In this document: piece after piece, positions 24,001 through 46,062 of the stretch
How positions within the stretch are numbered: the stretch's first letter is position 1
Layout of the letters: every line of letters starts with the position of its first letter
Assembly: GCF_031877795.1 (NCBI RefSeq)
Contig: NC_133935.1
Location: 73,054,303-73,118,302 of the forward strand
Length of the DNA: 64,000 nucleotides
Reading direction: 5' to 3'
Origin: Strix aluco
Taxonomy: Eukaryota; Chordata; Aves; Strigiformes; Strigidae
Program-made: the position numbers and the translations under genes
The notes under the pieces: generated by a model
Told to the model about the DNA's origin: nothing
Database searches by the model: none
The model's input: only the letters and a program-made list of their open reading frames with translations

Positions 24001-25400
24001 TATTAAAGCTGTAAAAGAGCCACAGATCTGCAAAAGGGCGACTGATGACTCTTCGCCCCAACTCTTAAAGTCTTGAATATTAAGTAGGAAATACCCCAGC
24101 ACTGTTCTGCTTTTGTTAACTGAGCTAACAGCACAGTCTCTCCCTACACCCTGGTTAGTAAAGAGGAAGGAAATGCAAACCCCCGCTGTATTGTCTTTTG
24201 AATGAGCTCCATCTTGTGCTTGAATCTGGAACAACAGGTCCTCAATACCGAGCTGAACGACAAGTATAAAACGGTGGAAGACCTCATTGCCAAGACGACA
24301 GAAGAGTCGGCTGATGCTAGGAGGAAAGCTGGCATGTTGCAAGATGAAGCTAAAGCCTTGTTGGCTCAAGCAAACAGCAAACTCCAGCTACTCAAAGGTA
24401 AGGCTGTTCTGAGGAGGTAAGGCATCTTAGAATGTGAAGCGATTTCATGCTGTTAAACTGGCTATTCATCAGCAGTAGGGAAAAAAATGGAAGTTAATTC
24501 TTTGTTACTGAGGTTTGATCTGCTGTCCTTATTGTTATGGACACAACAGTCTTTTGAATCAAAGATTTCTATAAAGAAGCTGAAGCTTACAAGTGAGACC
24601 CAAACTTCTGGTATGGCACCTGTGACTGCTCCAAGAACCACTGCAGGCAAAGACCATGACTACTATAGGCTTAGGACAAGGACTAACCCATTCAACTAGA
24701 CCCCCACCTTCAAACATACTCCCCCCACCCCACTCTGGAAAGCTATCAAAACAAAAGGTAATCAGGTTATGTCAGTCCCAGTTTACAGATTAATTTAACA
24801 TTTACTACTGACAATTAAAGTTGACTGAAACTGGAGGGGGCAATCTGCCCATAGCTACCAGGGAGGGAGCTCAGTTTTCCTTCTGTTTTTGCCAGGCCGG
24901 GAACTCATTCTTCCCCTGCTCCTGCACAGTTACAATAACTCACTGAATAGTCAACCATAACAAGCCAAAACATTTCACTGTTCTGTAAAAGCCACCATAG
25001 AACAGAAAATGACAATTATTTTAATGAACCAAAGTGTACTTTTGGATTTCCACTTACGGAAAATGACTTCCTTGTTGCTTTATGTCCCAATGTTAAACAA
25101 ACAAAAAGGTGCCATTCCAGCCTTTTTTTTTTTTTCCTAATTGGATTCTCTTCCGTAATAAAAATAAATTTGAATAGTAGTTTATCCATAACTATAATGG
25201 TTTATATTTCACTGTATTATAACACCCCTAATTAAGCTGCTTTTCCCCTTCCTTTGCTGACAGACTTGGAAAATACGTATGAAAACAATCAAAAAGTTCT
25301 GGAAGACAAAGCCAAGCAGTTGGTGGAGCTGGAAGAGACAGTTCGCTCCCTCTTACAGACAATCAGCCAGAAAGTTGCTGTTTATAGCACTTGCTTATAA
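1..25400 (+). CDS. LAMB1: LAMB1, laminin subunit beta-1 (3' part of gene, spliced; 5' end outside window)
   Basis: Secreted basement-membrane glycoprotein chain that assembles with alpha and gamma chains into laminin heterotrimers (for example laminin-111). Coding exons: 1-24, 472-595, 1140-1344, 1497-1640, 1737-1968, 2456-2619, 3114-3338, 4199-4416, 4518-4614, 14237-14606, 16307-16491, 17721-17962, 19943-20146, 20534-20678, 21432-21639, 21836-21977, 22795-22971, 24238-24397, 25264-25400. All 18 introns are GT-AG and every phase joins, giving 1133 residues plus stop. Domain order: C-terminal LF domain, eight cysteine-rich LE modules, alpha-helical domain II, six-Cys beta knob, domain I ending YSTCL. 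The YIGSR adhesion motif and a Cys two residues from the end (inter-chain disulfide in the family) identify beta-1 rather than beta-2, -3 or -4. The remaining length equals the human C-terminal part to within a residue or so (compared from memory). If the human 34-exon layout holds, these are exons 16-34. Confidence 0.98.
472..595 (+). CDS. LAMB1: LAMB1 exon 17 (LF domain)
   Basis: Acceptor TAATCCAG at 464-471 and donor GTGAGC at 596. The split Arg codon leads into [20 protein letters not shown], corresponding to the known heparin-binding and cell-attachment 'F-9' peptide of laminin beta-1. NYT is a potential N-glycosylation site. Ends phase 0 at IDS. Confidence 0.96.
1140..1344 (+). CDS. LAMB1: LAMB1 exon 18 (end of LF domain)
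   Basis: Begins after TTTTGTAG and continues IDS with [19 protein letters not shown], ending in SALLHETAL plus one base. The donor is GTACGT at 1345. A GTAACT a few bases further on would put the next exon out of frame, so the first donor is chosen. Completes the LF domain. Confidence 0.96.
1497..1640 (+). CDS. LAMB1: LAMB1 exon 19 (LE module 6)
   Basis: 144 bases, phase 1 to 1, so skipping would be frame-neutral. Encodes one LE module with the CxCxPxG...CxCxPxxxGxxCDRC spacing. Acceptor GCTCAG, donor GTATGT. Confidence 0.97.
1737..1968 (+). CDS. LAMB1: LAMB1 exon 20 (LE modules 7 and most of 8)
   Basis: Acceptor CCTTGCAG, donor GTACCG. Encodes PCECHARGS through GRQCDRC and then [11 protein letters not shown] to HNCER, ending phase 2. 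Module 8 is completed by the next exon (CLAGYYGDP). Confidence 0.97.
2456..2619 (+). CDS. LAMB1: LAMB1 exon 21 (end of LE8, start of LE9)
   Basis: Acceptor TGTGTGCAG, donor GTACTT. Contains [18 protein letters not shown], where mammals have PDSGR, and ends CVCSVGYI plus one base. The YIGSR adhesion motif is therefore split by the intron between its Ile and Gly codons. Confidence 0.97.
3114..3338 (+). CDS. LAMB1: LAMB1 exon 22 (end of LE9, LE10)
   Basis: 225 bases, phase 1 to 1. Starts by completing YIGSR, then [12 protein letters not shown] and module 10 ([15 protein letters not shown] to [11 protein letters not shown]). Acceptor AAACAG, donor GTGAGT. Confidence 0.97.
4199..4416 (+). CDS. 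LAMB1: LAMB1 exon 23 (LE11, start of LE12)
   Basis: Acceptor CCCTCACAG, donor GTGAGG. Encodes [14 protein letters not shown] through [15 protein letters not shown] and the opening of LE12 ([15 protein letters not shown]). Ends phase 0. GC-rich compared with its flanking introns. Confidence 0.97.
4518..4614 (+). CDS. LAMB1: LAMB1 exon 24 (rest of LE12)
   Basis: 97 bases with acceptor TCTGGCAG and donor GTGAGT. Encodes [20 protein letters not shown] and [10 protein letters not shown], followed by the largest intron in the window. Confidence 0.97.
4615..14236 (+). other. LAMB1: LAMB1 intron 24 (9.6 kb, between LE12 and LE13 exons)
   Basis: Bounded by GTGAGT and CTTCCAG. It holds short chance ORFs only. 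I saw no exon, recognisable transposon or RNA gene in it. A perfect 11-bp hairpin lies at 7480-7507, and a 15-bp direct repeat of TTTAGGACAAAGTTG lies near 10656-10697. Base composition becomes AT-rich from about 7.9 to 10.3 kb. Confidence 0.85.
7480..7507. repeat. Perfect 11-bp inverted repeat (hairpin) in LAMB1 intron 24
   Basis: Left arm TGTGTAAGTCC (7480-7490), loop CTATGA (7491-7496), right arm GGACTTACACA (7497-7507). There is no mismatch in the stem. Function unknown. The surrounding DNA shows no transposon ends that I recognise. Confidence 0.85.
14237..14606 (+). CDS. LAMB1: LAMB1 exon 25 (LE13, start of coiled-coil domain II)
   Basis: Largest exon in the window (370 bases). Acceptor CTTCCAG, donor GTGAGT. 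Encodes the last LE module ([14 protein letters not shown] to FPDCVPC), the [11 protein letters not shown] hinge and the first heptads of the long helix (NRT glycosylation sequon, [24 protein letters not shown]). Confidence 0.97.
15436..15460. repeat. (CATA)n/(TA)n microsatellite in LAMB1 intron 25
   Basis: ACATACATACATATATATATGTAT; short, near-palindromic simple repeat. Confidence 0.8.
16307..16491 (+). CDS. LAMB1: LAMB1 exon 26 (coiled-coil domain II)
   Basis: Acceptor TTTTACAG, donor GTAAGT. Leu/Ile/Ala-spaced heptad sequence from [17 protein letters not shown] to [13 protein letters not shown]. Contains an NST sequon. Starts phase 2 and ends phase 1. Confidence 0.97.
17721..17962 (+). 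CDS. LAMB1: LAMB1 exon 27 (coiled-coil domain II, C-terminal part)
   Basis: Acceptor TTTCTGCAG, donor GTATGC. Begins [20 protein letters not shown] and ends [20 protein letters not shown] at phase 0, just before the beta knob. Strongly charged heptads; NAS sequon. Confidence 0.97.
19943..20146 (+). CDS. LAMB1: LAMB1 exon 28 (beta knob / domain alpha)
   Basis: 204 bases, phase 0 to 0. Six Cys in a short Gly-rich loop (TCGT, SCAE, ECGG, NCRT, KCGG, GCEG): the disulfide-bonded knob that interrupts the helical rod only in beta chains. Then [13 protein letters not shown] returns to helix. Acceptor CTCTGCAG, donor GTAATA. Confidence 0.97.
20534..20678 (+). CDS. LAMB1: LAMB1 exon 29 (coiled-coil domain I)
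   Basis: Acceptor CTCTTTAG. The donor GTAAAA at 20679 is weak by consensus, but it is the only one that keeps the reading frame into FLMQDSADLDS. Helical sequence [20 protein letters not shown] with an NAT sequon. Confidence 0.95.
21432..21639 (+). CDS. LAMB1: LAMB1 exon 30 (coiled-coil domain I)
   Basis: Acceptor ATCCACTAG, donor GTATGC. Encodes [20 protein letters not shown], then [19 protein letters not shown] and [14 protein letters not shown]. Phase 1 to 2. Confidence 0.97.
21836..21977 (+). CDS. LAMB1: LAMB1 exon 31 (coiled-coil domain I)
   Basis: Acceptor CTCCACAG, donor GTGAGC. Highly regular Ala/Lys/Glu heptads ([20 protein letters not shown]), ending LLTS at phase 0. Confidence 0.97.
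22173..22212. repeat. A-rich (AAAAAAACCC)n simple repeat in LAMB1 intron 31
   Basis: Three imperfect units of a run of A with CC or CCC. Possibly the decayed poly(A) tail of a retroposon, but no body is recognisable upstream. Confidence 0.7.
22795..22971 (+). CDS. LAMB1: LAMB1 exon 32 (coiled-coil domain I)
   Basis: 177 bases, phase 0 to 0. Acceptor CTTTGTTAG, donor GTGAGA. Encodes [20 protein letters not shown] to KQNAEEVKK, with an NAT sequon. Confidence 0.97.
24238..24397 (+). CDS. LAMB1: LAMB1 exon 33 (coiled-coil domain I)
   Basis: Acceptor GGAACAACAG (purine-rich and weak, but frame- and homology-consistent), donor GTAAGG. Encodes [20 protein letters not shown] and [13 protein letters not shown]. 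Confidence 0.96.
25264..25400 (+). CDS. LAMB1: LAMB1 exon 34, coding part (C-terminus)
   Basis: Acceptor TTTGCTGACAG. Encodes [20 protein letters not shown] to [12 protein letters not shown] and TAA at 25398-25400. The penultimate Cys forms the inter-chain disulfide at the end of the laminin coiled coil in this family. Confidence 0.97.
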
Positions 25401-25562
25401 ACAGGAGCAGGAATGCTTGTGTTCAGGATGGGTTTTACACTAGTTCTTTTTGACATTACACTGAGACCTGATAAAGTAAACAGGTTTTATATTGACTTTC
25501 AAGTCACAGAACCAAAGACAAGTAACTTTTTGATGTTGAAAATAAACAGTACTTTTGTATCA
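25401..25562 (+). other. LAMB1: LAMB1 3' UTR (proximal poly(A) form)
   Basis: AT-rich sequence from the stop codon to a likely cleavage site about 16-20 bases after AATAAA (25541-25546), with TG-rich sequence following. A second AATAAA at 25671-25676 could give a longer UTR. The end point is inferred. Confidence 0.65.
25541..25546 (+). terminator. Polyadenylation signal AATAAA, LAMB1 (proximal)
   Basis: Canonical hexamer 141 bases after the stop, followed by a TG-rich downstream element (TGTATCACTGTATGTAG). Confidence 0.75.
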
Positions 25563-25670
25563 CTGTATGTAGCTAGTATGACTCATTAAGTTCCTTCCTA
25601 TTTTCAGTAGCTGAAATGGTACATCAATTAATCCTTTAGCAAGTCTTGTTTTTAAACTGGTTAGAGATCT

Positions 25671-25676
25671 AATAAA
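25671..25676 (+). terminator. Candidate distal polyadenylation signal AATAAA, LAMB1
   Basis: Second canonical hexamer in the sense of LAMB1, 130 bases after the first. Use is not provable from sequence. Confidence 0.4.
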
Positions 25677-25699
25677 ATCTTGGCTCCAACTACGTAATT

Positions 25700-27640
25700 C
25701 TAAATAAGGGCTCCAATTACTATGAAATACAAGATGGTCACTCAGAACAACATTACAAGTGAATGGAGAAATACCATCCTTGTGTGGTTAGCTAGCATTT
25801 ATGCCACAGTACTCAAAGGATTATTTACCCTCTGCATGATACCCATTTAGGCTTAACACTGGTTTCATATCACCCATTATGAAACACTTGATACGTGAAG
25901 CAGAAACAGAGGTCAGCACTGAAGGGGTGAATGTGTTTACATTTCAAGCAACAAATTTATGTGATAAACCAAGCTTGGAGGATCAAGCCTCTCTGGAAGA
26001 AGAGCTACAAGAAAGTTCAGAGGGCACTTAATGTGAATCAGTTAAGGAGCTGCACACAGACAGCTCTCCAAGAACAGCTTGCACTTAACAAAACACAAAT
26101 AAGACTTTTTTCAAAAGTGCGAGTGTAACATCCCATTCACCGCACTTAAGCTCAAAGTCATCTGTAGAACAGTGCACCTTCAGACAATTGCACAGCACTG
26201 CACAAAATGATTTACCACATTCATCAGCTACACAAATTAGCATCCAGAACTGCAACGTGCATTTACACATCCTGACTGCTAACTCTGACGCAAGGAATAC
26301 ATCTGCGTATGTACTTTGATCAACCCCTGACCTAACCTTGACTAACATCACTGAAAGTCAGTCAGAACAATGGCAGAATATATCACCACCTAAGCAAACT
26401 CAAGAGCAGTATGTTTAAATAATTACCCCTAAGCTCCATAAGTTACAAATGCTACAGCAAAAAATCCATTACAGGAATTGATTACCGTACCAGCATCATA
26501 CACTGTTTCACCACCAGTATACTTAAAAGCTGTTAAAACACAATTTGCAAACTTAGCAACATTCAGACTTAACTGCAATCAGATCATCGACAGGTGGCTC
26601 AGTAGCTCATCTTACTCTTACCTTTACAAACACTCTTTGTACACTGAACTAGAACAGGAATGACAGCCAGAGAAGTAACAATACAGTAACAATTTTAAGT
26701 CCTTGAATTTTCAAGTGTCTCGGAAACTATAGTCTCCAGTATGATTTTAGTGGTATTCTTCATTGAAGTTTCCCTGACTTTCCAAACTTCATTTAACATG
26801 AACAAATTAAGATATGAGAATTTGTAACTGATGAGCCTCAATGCTGAACTGCAATACGAATGCCACAAGTACTGAGGGAGGTGGAGGGAGTAGATACAAA
26901 GCTGTTTCTGAAAGAGCAGGGCTTCTAGAAAGAACTTCCAAAGCACAAGATTAACACTTAATAGCATTTACCTGCAGCAGGTAGAAGTGATTAGGGAACG
27001 CCAAGATCTACAGGAAGAATCAAGTTTTTCTTCCCTCACTATTGTCCCAACCTTTGCTCTGCTTTCAGCAACTTCTTACTGACACCTGAAAGTAGATCCA
27101 CATTAATTCACTTAACCCTGCATATCCATGAATTGGATTATCTCATATCCTGGTGATAAGATTAATGAGCTGTCATGGTTTAACCCCGTCTACATTTAAA
27201 ACAGGAGTTAAAAAACAAACCAAAATGAAGAACACTATCAGTGGTGTTTGCTGATTAACTGATGTCTTAATAAAATAGTAACACTGGCATACATTTCCAT
27301 CACTCAGTATGGATAATGGATCAATACTTGAATAACCAGCTCTAAAGAAAGGTAGAAGGATATAACAATCTTGTCTATACACAAAATCAAGTAGCTTTTG
27401 CACTATTCTCTGAATGTTGGCATAATAAAAAAAGGGCATGCACAATACCAGCAGATGTTTTCTTCAAGGCAGAACCACCTAACAAAAACAAACAAAAGAA
27501 GGGGCATCCTGCAAAACAAAACTTAAAATGAGCTACTGAAATTGGGCACATTCCATATATATGTTAGGGATCTTCCAAAGATGCCATTAGACACTAAAAG
27601 GAGTCACGGGGCCTATCAGCAAACAAAACCCAAGGAGACC
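25700..27640. other. Convergent intergenic gap between LAMB1 and DLD 3' ends
   Basis: AT-rich DNA with no long ORF and no transposon that I can place with confidence. The match TGTCATGGTTTAACCCC at 27173-27189 resembles one terminus of a bird LTR but is not continued. Some of this stretch may be the distal 3' UTR of either gene. Confidence 0.6.
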
Positions 27641-27658
27641 CTCCAGCCATGTTAAATA

Positions 27659-27664
27659 TTTATT
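27659..27664 (-). terminator. Candidate DLD polyadenylation signal (AATAAA on minus strand)
   Basis: TTTATT on + reads AATAAA in the DLD sense, 930 bases after the stop codon. Nearer ATTAAA variants occur at 28414-28419 and near 28035, so the true 3' end is uncertain. Confidence 0.45.
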
Positions 27665-28191
27665 AAGCTCTCTGACTACAGAAGAGACAGAGAGAGCACA
27701 AAATAGAAAACAGAAGAAGAGAAGAAAATATGTCTTAATTGTGTGGAGAGCTGACACTGCAGCCCTTATGTGTGGAAGGTGCAAAATAACCCTCACATCA
27801 TAGCACTTAACAGCAAGCGCTGCTTCACTACCCAGTTTTAGCATTTCAAGTTTAAGAGAGTTGGACAATGGAAGCTTTAAAAACAAGAAAGATTAAGTAG
27901 CAGTAAGATTAATTTTTCTTCAATCTTTCATTTCTCCATCAGCACTCGATTATTCCCGATGAGTTTTCAATATGAAAACATGACGTAGAGAATCATACAC
28001 ACACAGAGTAATTTTCTCTTTAAAAAGTCAATATAATTTTAATTGATCTATACGAGCCCCTCTTCTCCTAACATCCTAACACTACTAGGTCAAAACAAGT
28101 TTTGGTACTTGGATGTAAGAAGTAGGTTAAATAATAAAGTTAATCCTTTCAGAAAGAAACACATTTTTGTGCGGAAGTGACAGTGGCATTT

Positions 28192-28221
28192 TAAGTGCCA
28201 GCGACATTGTAAGTGCCAGCG
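28192..28221. repeat. Short direct repeat in DLD 3' UTR region
   Basis: TAAGTGCCAGCG occurs at 28192-28203 and 28210-28221, a period of 18 bases. It lies in the likely DLD 3' UTR. No known element is recognised. Confidence 0.7.
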
Positions 28222-28593
28222 TTCAACTGGTGTAGTCTATCACTACTTCAAACAAGAAAACACCAGGTATGCTGGACACCTACCCAGAGTTTTGACCAGC
28301 ACACCTGATAATCCCATGCAGCAGCAAAATGTTTGGTTTTGAAAAAGAGAAGAGTTCTGTCAGGCTGTTTTTCTGCAACATTCATCATGTAAATAAACAT
28401 GTAATTTTAAGTATTTAATTTACAGAGACTGGATAATTCCACTTGTTCCAAACTCTACTTGTTTAAATATCTGATGTTTAAAACGAAGAGATTTGCTTAA
28501 TTCAGTCCTGAAATCCTCACTCAGCCTTCCATAAGGGCCCACAGTCCACTTTCAGAGATGTATTATACACATACAGAGATCTGCCCTTTCATT

Positions 28594-42043
<13,450 letters not shown>

Positions 42044-42290
42044 GGCCGCCGCTCCCAGCCCGCGCCCTCGGCCGCCGCTCCAAGGACTCCGCGGACTCGC
42101 GCAAGCGCAACGGGCCGCGGCGGCGGGAGGGGCGGGCGGCGCCGCGCGGCGGGGCCCCCTGGCGGCGGCCGCCCCAACAGCGCTGAGCGCGGCGCGCGGG
42201 GGCGGGGCCGGGTTGGGGGCGGGGCCATGCAGATGAGGCTCTTAAAGCGGCAGGGCGCTCCCAGGGCGCGCGGCACGGCGGCACTAAGAT
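42044..42290 (-). promoter_or_regulatory. DLD core promoter / 5' UTR (GC boxes, NRF1-like site, no clear TATA)
   Basis: Two GGGGGCGGGGCC GC boxes (about 42198-42209 and 42215-42226). A one-mismatch NRF1-like palindrome CGCGCAAGCGCA (42098-42109) lies 55-66 bases upstream of the ATG. No convincing TATA box at a useful distance. This fits a housekeeping nuclear gene for a mitochondrial enzyme. The assignment of factors is inference from motifs. Confidence 0.7.
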
Positions 42291-43639
42291 AATATTCACG
42301 TCAAGCAAAGGAGCTCGCAGACCCACATCTAGTGAATCAAAATAAAATTTGGGAACAGACGTAGAACTTAAAAATATTTAATTTTTCAGAATGAAGTATC
42401 TTTCTTCTGAATGACAGTGAAGTGTACATAAATTCAATCTTTAAATATGCAAAAATATAAAGTCTAAGATATTTATTTTTAGAAAGAATTTCAAGTGGCT
42501 TGGAATAATTGCTTTCAATTTAGTTAATCAGGAAAAAAATCTAACTAGAATATTGAGACATTTTAATAACTGACACAGTTTACTTTAATGCTATTTATAT
42601 TCTTCCAGACTATTCATTCTCTAGAAAAAAGGGAGCATGCCCCGCCTCTCAGTCCTCTGTTACTTGCCCTTCAGCACATCAGTGTTTGAAAACCTAAATC
42701 CTTTATTGTCTGTGGGGGAACAGCAACAGGCCAAGACAATTTTCCTTCTATGCTGTATTCCACCTGGTTTAGAACATGTGCAATATTCTGTTCAATTTAT
42801 GCTAAAAACATCTAAATGTGGCTTTAGGTAAGTAATAGGCAACGCAGTTCATAATACTGATTGCCCATCTTGCCCGATAGTGAAAATACTTTCTGTGAGA
42901 GAGTTCTCAATTTTTCTAGACTTTCTAATTTCCTGCATAAAATCAAGATTTCCATCGGGTGGCAGTGTGCTGTTATTTCCCATAGAGAAAAGCACATCAT
43001 TGAGCACAAATTTTGGAAATCCCTCAGAAGACACCCATAATATTCATAAATGCCAGGCTTTCTGATTAGAGCAGACTTAAATTACTTAGAAGAACCATCT
43101 GGGAGAAGGGCAATTCACCCATTAATAAAATATAGTCAGATCTGTTGAAAGTACATTATCTAATGAAGATGCCAGCACCTAATAACACCGTGTGAAAGAG
43201 CATGGGTTCAAAATGAAAGGCCATATTCAGTGGGTAGAATTCCTCTTCTGTCTTTCTACATAAGGATTTCTCGGGTTGCACCTCCAGCAACACTGGAGAC
43301 TGGATGTACCTGATATTTTTACATTTAAATCTCTAATTCTTAGGCTGGCTAATAAGTAAGCATCCCGGAGTCCCTGATACTTGCAGCGAAAGTATCAAGG
43401 CCCCATCATTTGCTTCCATCCTCACTAATGAGCAGACCAAAGAGAATAAAAAGCAAAAATCCTCCAGCTGTAGCTAACTGGAAGTGCTCTGCCAAAATGT
43501 TTTAATTCTTCATGGCATTTCCCCCAGTCTCCCAGCCCTGGTGCAGAGCAGGGTACTGGAGCCCTCCCTGCTGCACAGGCAGTGCTTGGCAGCATGTGAG
43601 TATTTCTGGGGAAATTAAATTTTTTTCAGTGAGTTGGGT
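42291..43639. other. Intergenic, upstream of DLD
   Basis: AT-rich DNA with no coding signal on either strand beyond ORFs of about 60 codons. No known repeat is recognised. Could include distal DLD regulatory sequence. Confidence 0.6.
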
Positions 43640-44603
43640 TTGTGTGTGTGATGAGGATTTTTGGTAGTGGGGAGAGGGCTACAGCGTTGGCCCCCTGTGA
43701 GAAGCTTCTCGAAGCTCCCCTGGCTCTAAATCAGACCTGCCTTTGGCCAAGTCCAAGCCAATTAGAGATGGTGGCTGCACCTCTGTGATAACATATTTAA
43801 GAAGGGGAATCTGGGAGGAGGAGTGGGAGTTGTGAAGGAGATGTCTCTGCAAACACTGAGGTCAGTGGAAGAAAGCAGAAGGAAGCAGGGCAGGTTTGCC
43901 AGAGCAGAGACTCCCTTGCAACCTGTGGTGAGAGGGCAGGCTGTGCCCCTGCAGCCCATGGAGGTCACCGGTGGAGCAGATGCCCACCTGCAGCCCATGG
44001 AGGATCCTATGCTAGAGCAGGTGGCTGCGCCCAAAGAAGGCCAAGACTCTGTGGGAAGAAGCCCCTGCTGTTGTGCTGTTGTAGTTTGGTGCTGGAAGAA
44101 CTACAACACACAGGAGGGAACCACACCAAAGCAGCTTGGGAAGAGTTGCCACCCATGGGAAGGACTCATGTCAGAGGAAGTTCGTGGAGGACTGTTTTCC
44201 ATGAGAGGGACCCCATGGTGGAGCAGGGGAAGAGTGTGAGGAGTCCCATTCCTTGCCTGCCTCCCCCACCCCCCCCCACCCCACCCCAGGAGGGGAGGAG
44301 ATAGAGAAATCAGGAGCAAAGCTAAGCCTCTGAAGCAGGGAGGAGTGGGGGAAGATGTTTTTAAGATGTGGTAATAATTTTCACTGTCCTGCTCTGTTTG
44401 TTAAGTGGTGGTGGTGTTAGAATTAAATTGATGTTCTTTTTCTTCCCCTAACAAGTCTGCCTTTTGCTCGTGACCATAATGGATGAGTCATCCTTCCTTG
44501 TCCTTAACTCAATCCCTAAGTCTTTTGTTGTATTTTTCTCCTTACCATTCCTGAGCAGGAAGGAGTGATCGAGCAGCTGTGTGGTGCTCAGTTGCAGACA
44601 TAG
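43640..44603 (+). mobile_element. Bird endogenous-retrovirus LTR, degraded, solo
   Basis: Recognised by family features known from many bird genomes: a TATA-like ATATTTAAGAAGGGG (about 43793), then a GC-rich stretch of recurring 'cctgcagcccatggagg' units (43948-43964 and 43987-44003, period 39). An A/G-rich block follows, then a late ATTAAA (44422-44427) and a C/T-rich end. The reading frame of about 138 codons across the repeat units (43823-44239) is a by-product. No internal retroviral genes adjoin it. Boundaries are approximate and no target duplication was found. Confidence 0.75.
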
Positions 44604-45459
44604 ATCTAAATGCCATGAGCATGCTGTTATTGCTAGCAGTGAAGAAGACCATCTTCTGTGACAAGAAATGACTTGAGGCTCTGAAGAACACACTTTGGGC
44701 ATCTTGCGTCTTGCTAAGAGTGCAACGTCTGGGTACCAAGTGCAAGAACAGGATGGGGCAGAGCAGATGGCTGCCCATTCTCGTCCCTCTCTGAAGGGGA
44801 AGCTGAATCCTCAGCATCTCTTTGCACTCCCCATGTCCCAGCCAAAGGGCACAGCAGTGGATTTATGCTGCACCATGGAATTTTCTCATATTAGAGAAGA
44901 TGCTGATGATTACCTTGGCCACCAAAGGGAAGGGGACTTGTGTGGTGATTGCTTCAGGACCCAGGAGTAGTGGGAGGGTTAGGGAACCTGAGGAAATGCA
45001 GAAAGCATCAAAGCATGTCTTGGTGGATGGGGGAAGTGGTGAGACAAAGGGGCACAGGGGAATGCAGTGCTGGACCCCTTCGTCCCATTTGCTGCAGGCC
45101 TGGCAGTCACCTCTGAACAGGCTTACCCATTAACTGTGTCATTTGGAGTTGTGATGGCTGGGACTACCTTTCTGAACCTCCTGGGGACTTTGATGGAATT
45201 TGGAGGTTGTTAAAATATTTTCTTGAGGTTTTACATCTCTGAGTAATAAAGACCATAAAGATCAGATCCTCAGTGTCTTTAGGACTGTGATAGTTGTAAA
45301 CCATGATCACCCAAGTGCTTTTTGTCCTGTTGTTCCTGGCATGACTCTACCTCACCTTTCTTTGGTAGTGGCACTCCCTTTGTGAACACTGAGGTTATGG
45401 TACCTGGGTACATTCCTGCTTTTTATTGCATTTATTAGTACATATGAAATGTCCCCTTG
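44604..45459. other. Intergenic between LTR and CR1
   Basis: Nothing recognised. Only ORFs of about 100 codons or less without family resemblance. Confidence 0.5.
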
Positions 45460-46062
45460 CAGCAAAGCAGGCTCCCAAGGATCCCAGGCTGCATTAGGCA
45501 AAATATTGCCAGCAAGTGGTGAGACACAGTGCCTCTGCTCAACACTGGTGAGACACAGCTAGAGTGCTGTGTCCAGTTCTGGGCTCTACAGTACAGGAGA
45601 GACATGGATGTACTGGAGAGAGTCCAACAAAGGGCCACAGAGATGATGAAAGGGTTGGAGCATCTCTCCTGTGAGGGAAGGCTGAGAGAGCTGGGACTGT
45701 TCAGCCTGGAGAAGAGAAAGCTCAGGGGTATCTTATCAATGTATATAAATACCTGAAGGGAGGGTGCAAAGAGGGTGGAGCCGGTCTCTTTCCAGTGGTG
45801 TCTAGTGACAGGAACAGAGGCAATGGGCACAAACTAAAAAAGAGAACGTTCCCTCTGCACATCAGGAAACACTTTTGCACTGTGAGGGTGATTGAGCACT
45901 GCAACAGGTTGCCCAGGGAAGTTGTGGAGTCTCCATCCTTTAAGATACTCAAAAACCATCCAGACACAGTTCTGGGCAACCTGGTCTAGGTGACCCTGCT
46001 TAAGCAGGGACAAGATGGCCTCCAGAGGTACCTTCCAACCTCAACCGTTCTGTGATTCTGTG
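45460..46062 (+). mobile_element. CR1 LINE, 5'-truncated 3' end
   Basis: CR1 non-LTR retrotransposon, the dominant LINE of birds. It shows the end of the reverse-transcriptase ORF ([20 protein letters not shown], then [15 protein letters not shown]) and the conserved 3' UTR. The 3' end is the typical TTCTGTGATTCTGTG octamer repeat at 46048-46062, without a poly(A) tail. The ORF is broken by stops. Full elements are about 4.5 kb, so only the last 0.6 kb is here. Confidence 0.93.

Noticed and set aside
27173..27189. TGTCATGGTTTAACCCC, resembling one terminus of a bird ERV LTR
   Set aside because: The similarity stops after about 17 bases. No second terminus or target duplication was found, so it could be chance or a tiny relic.
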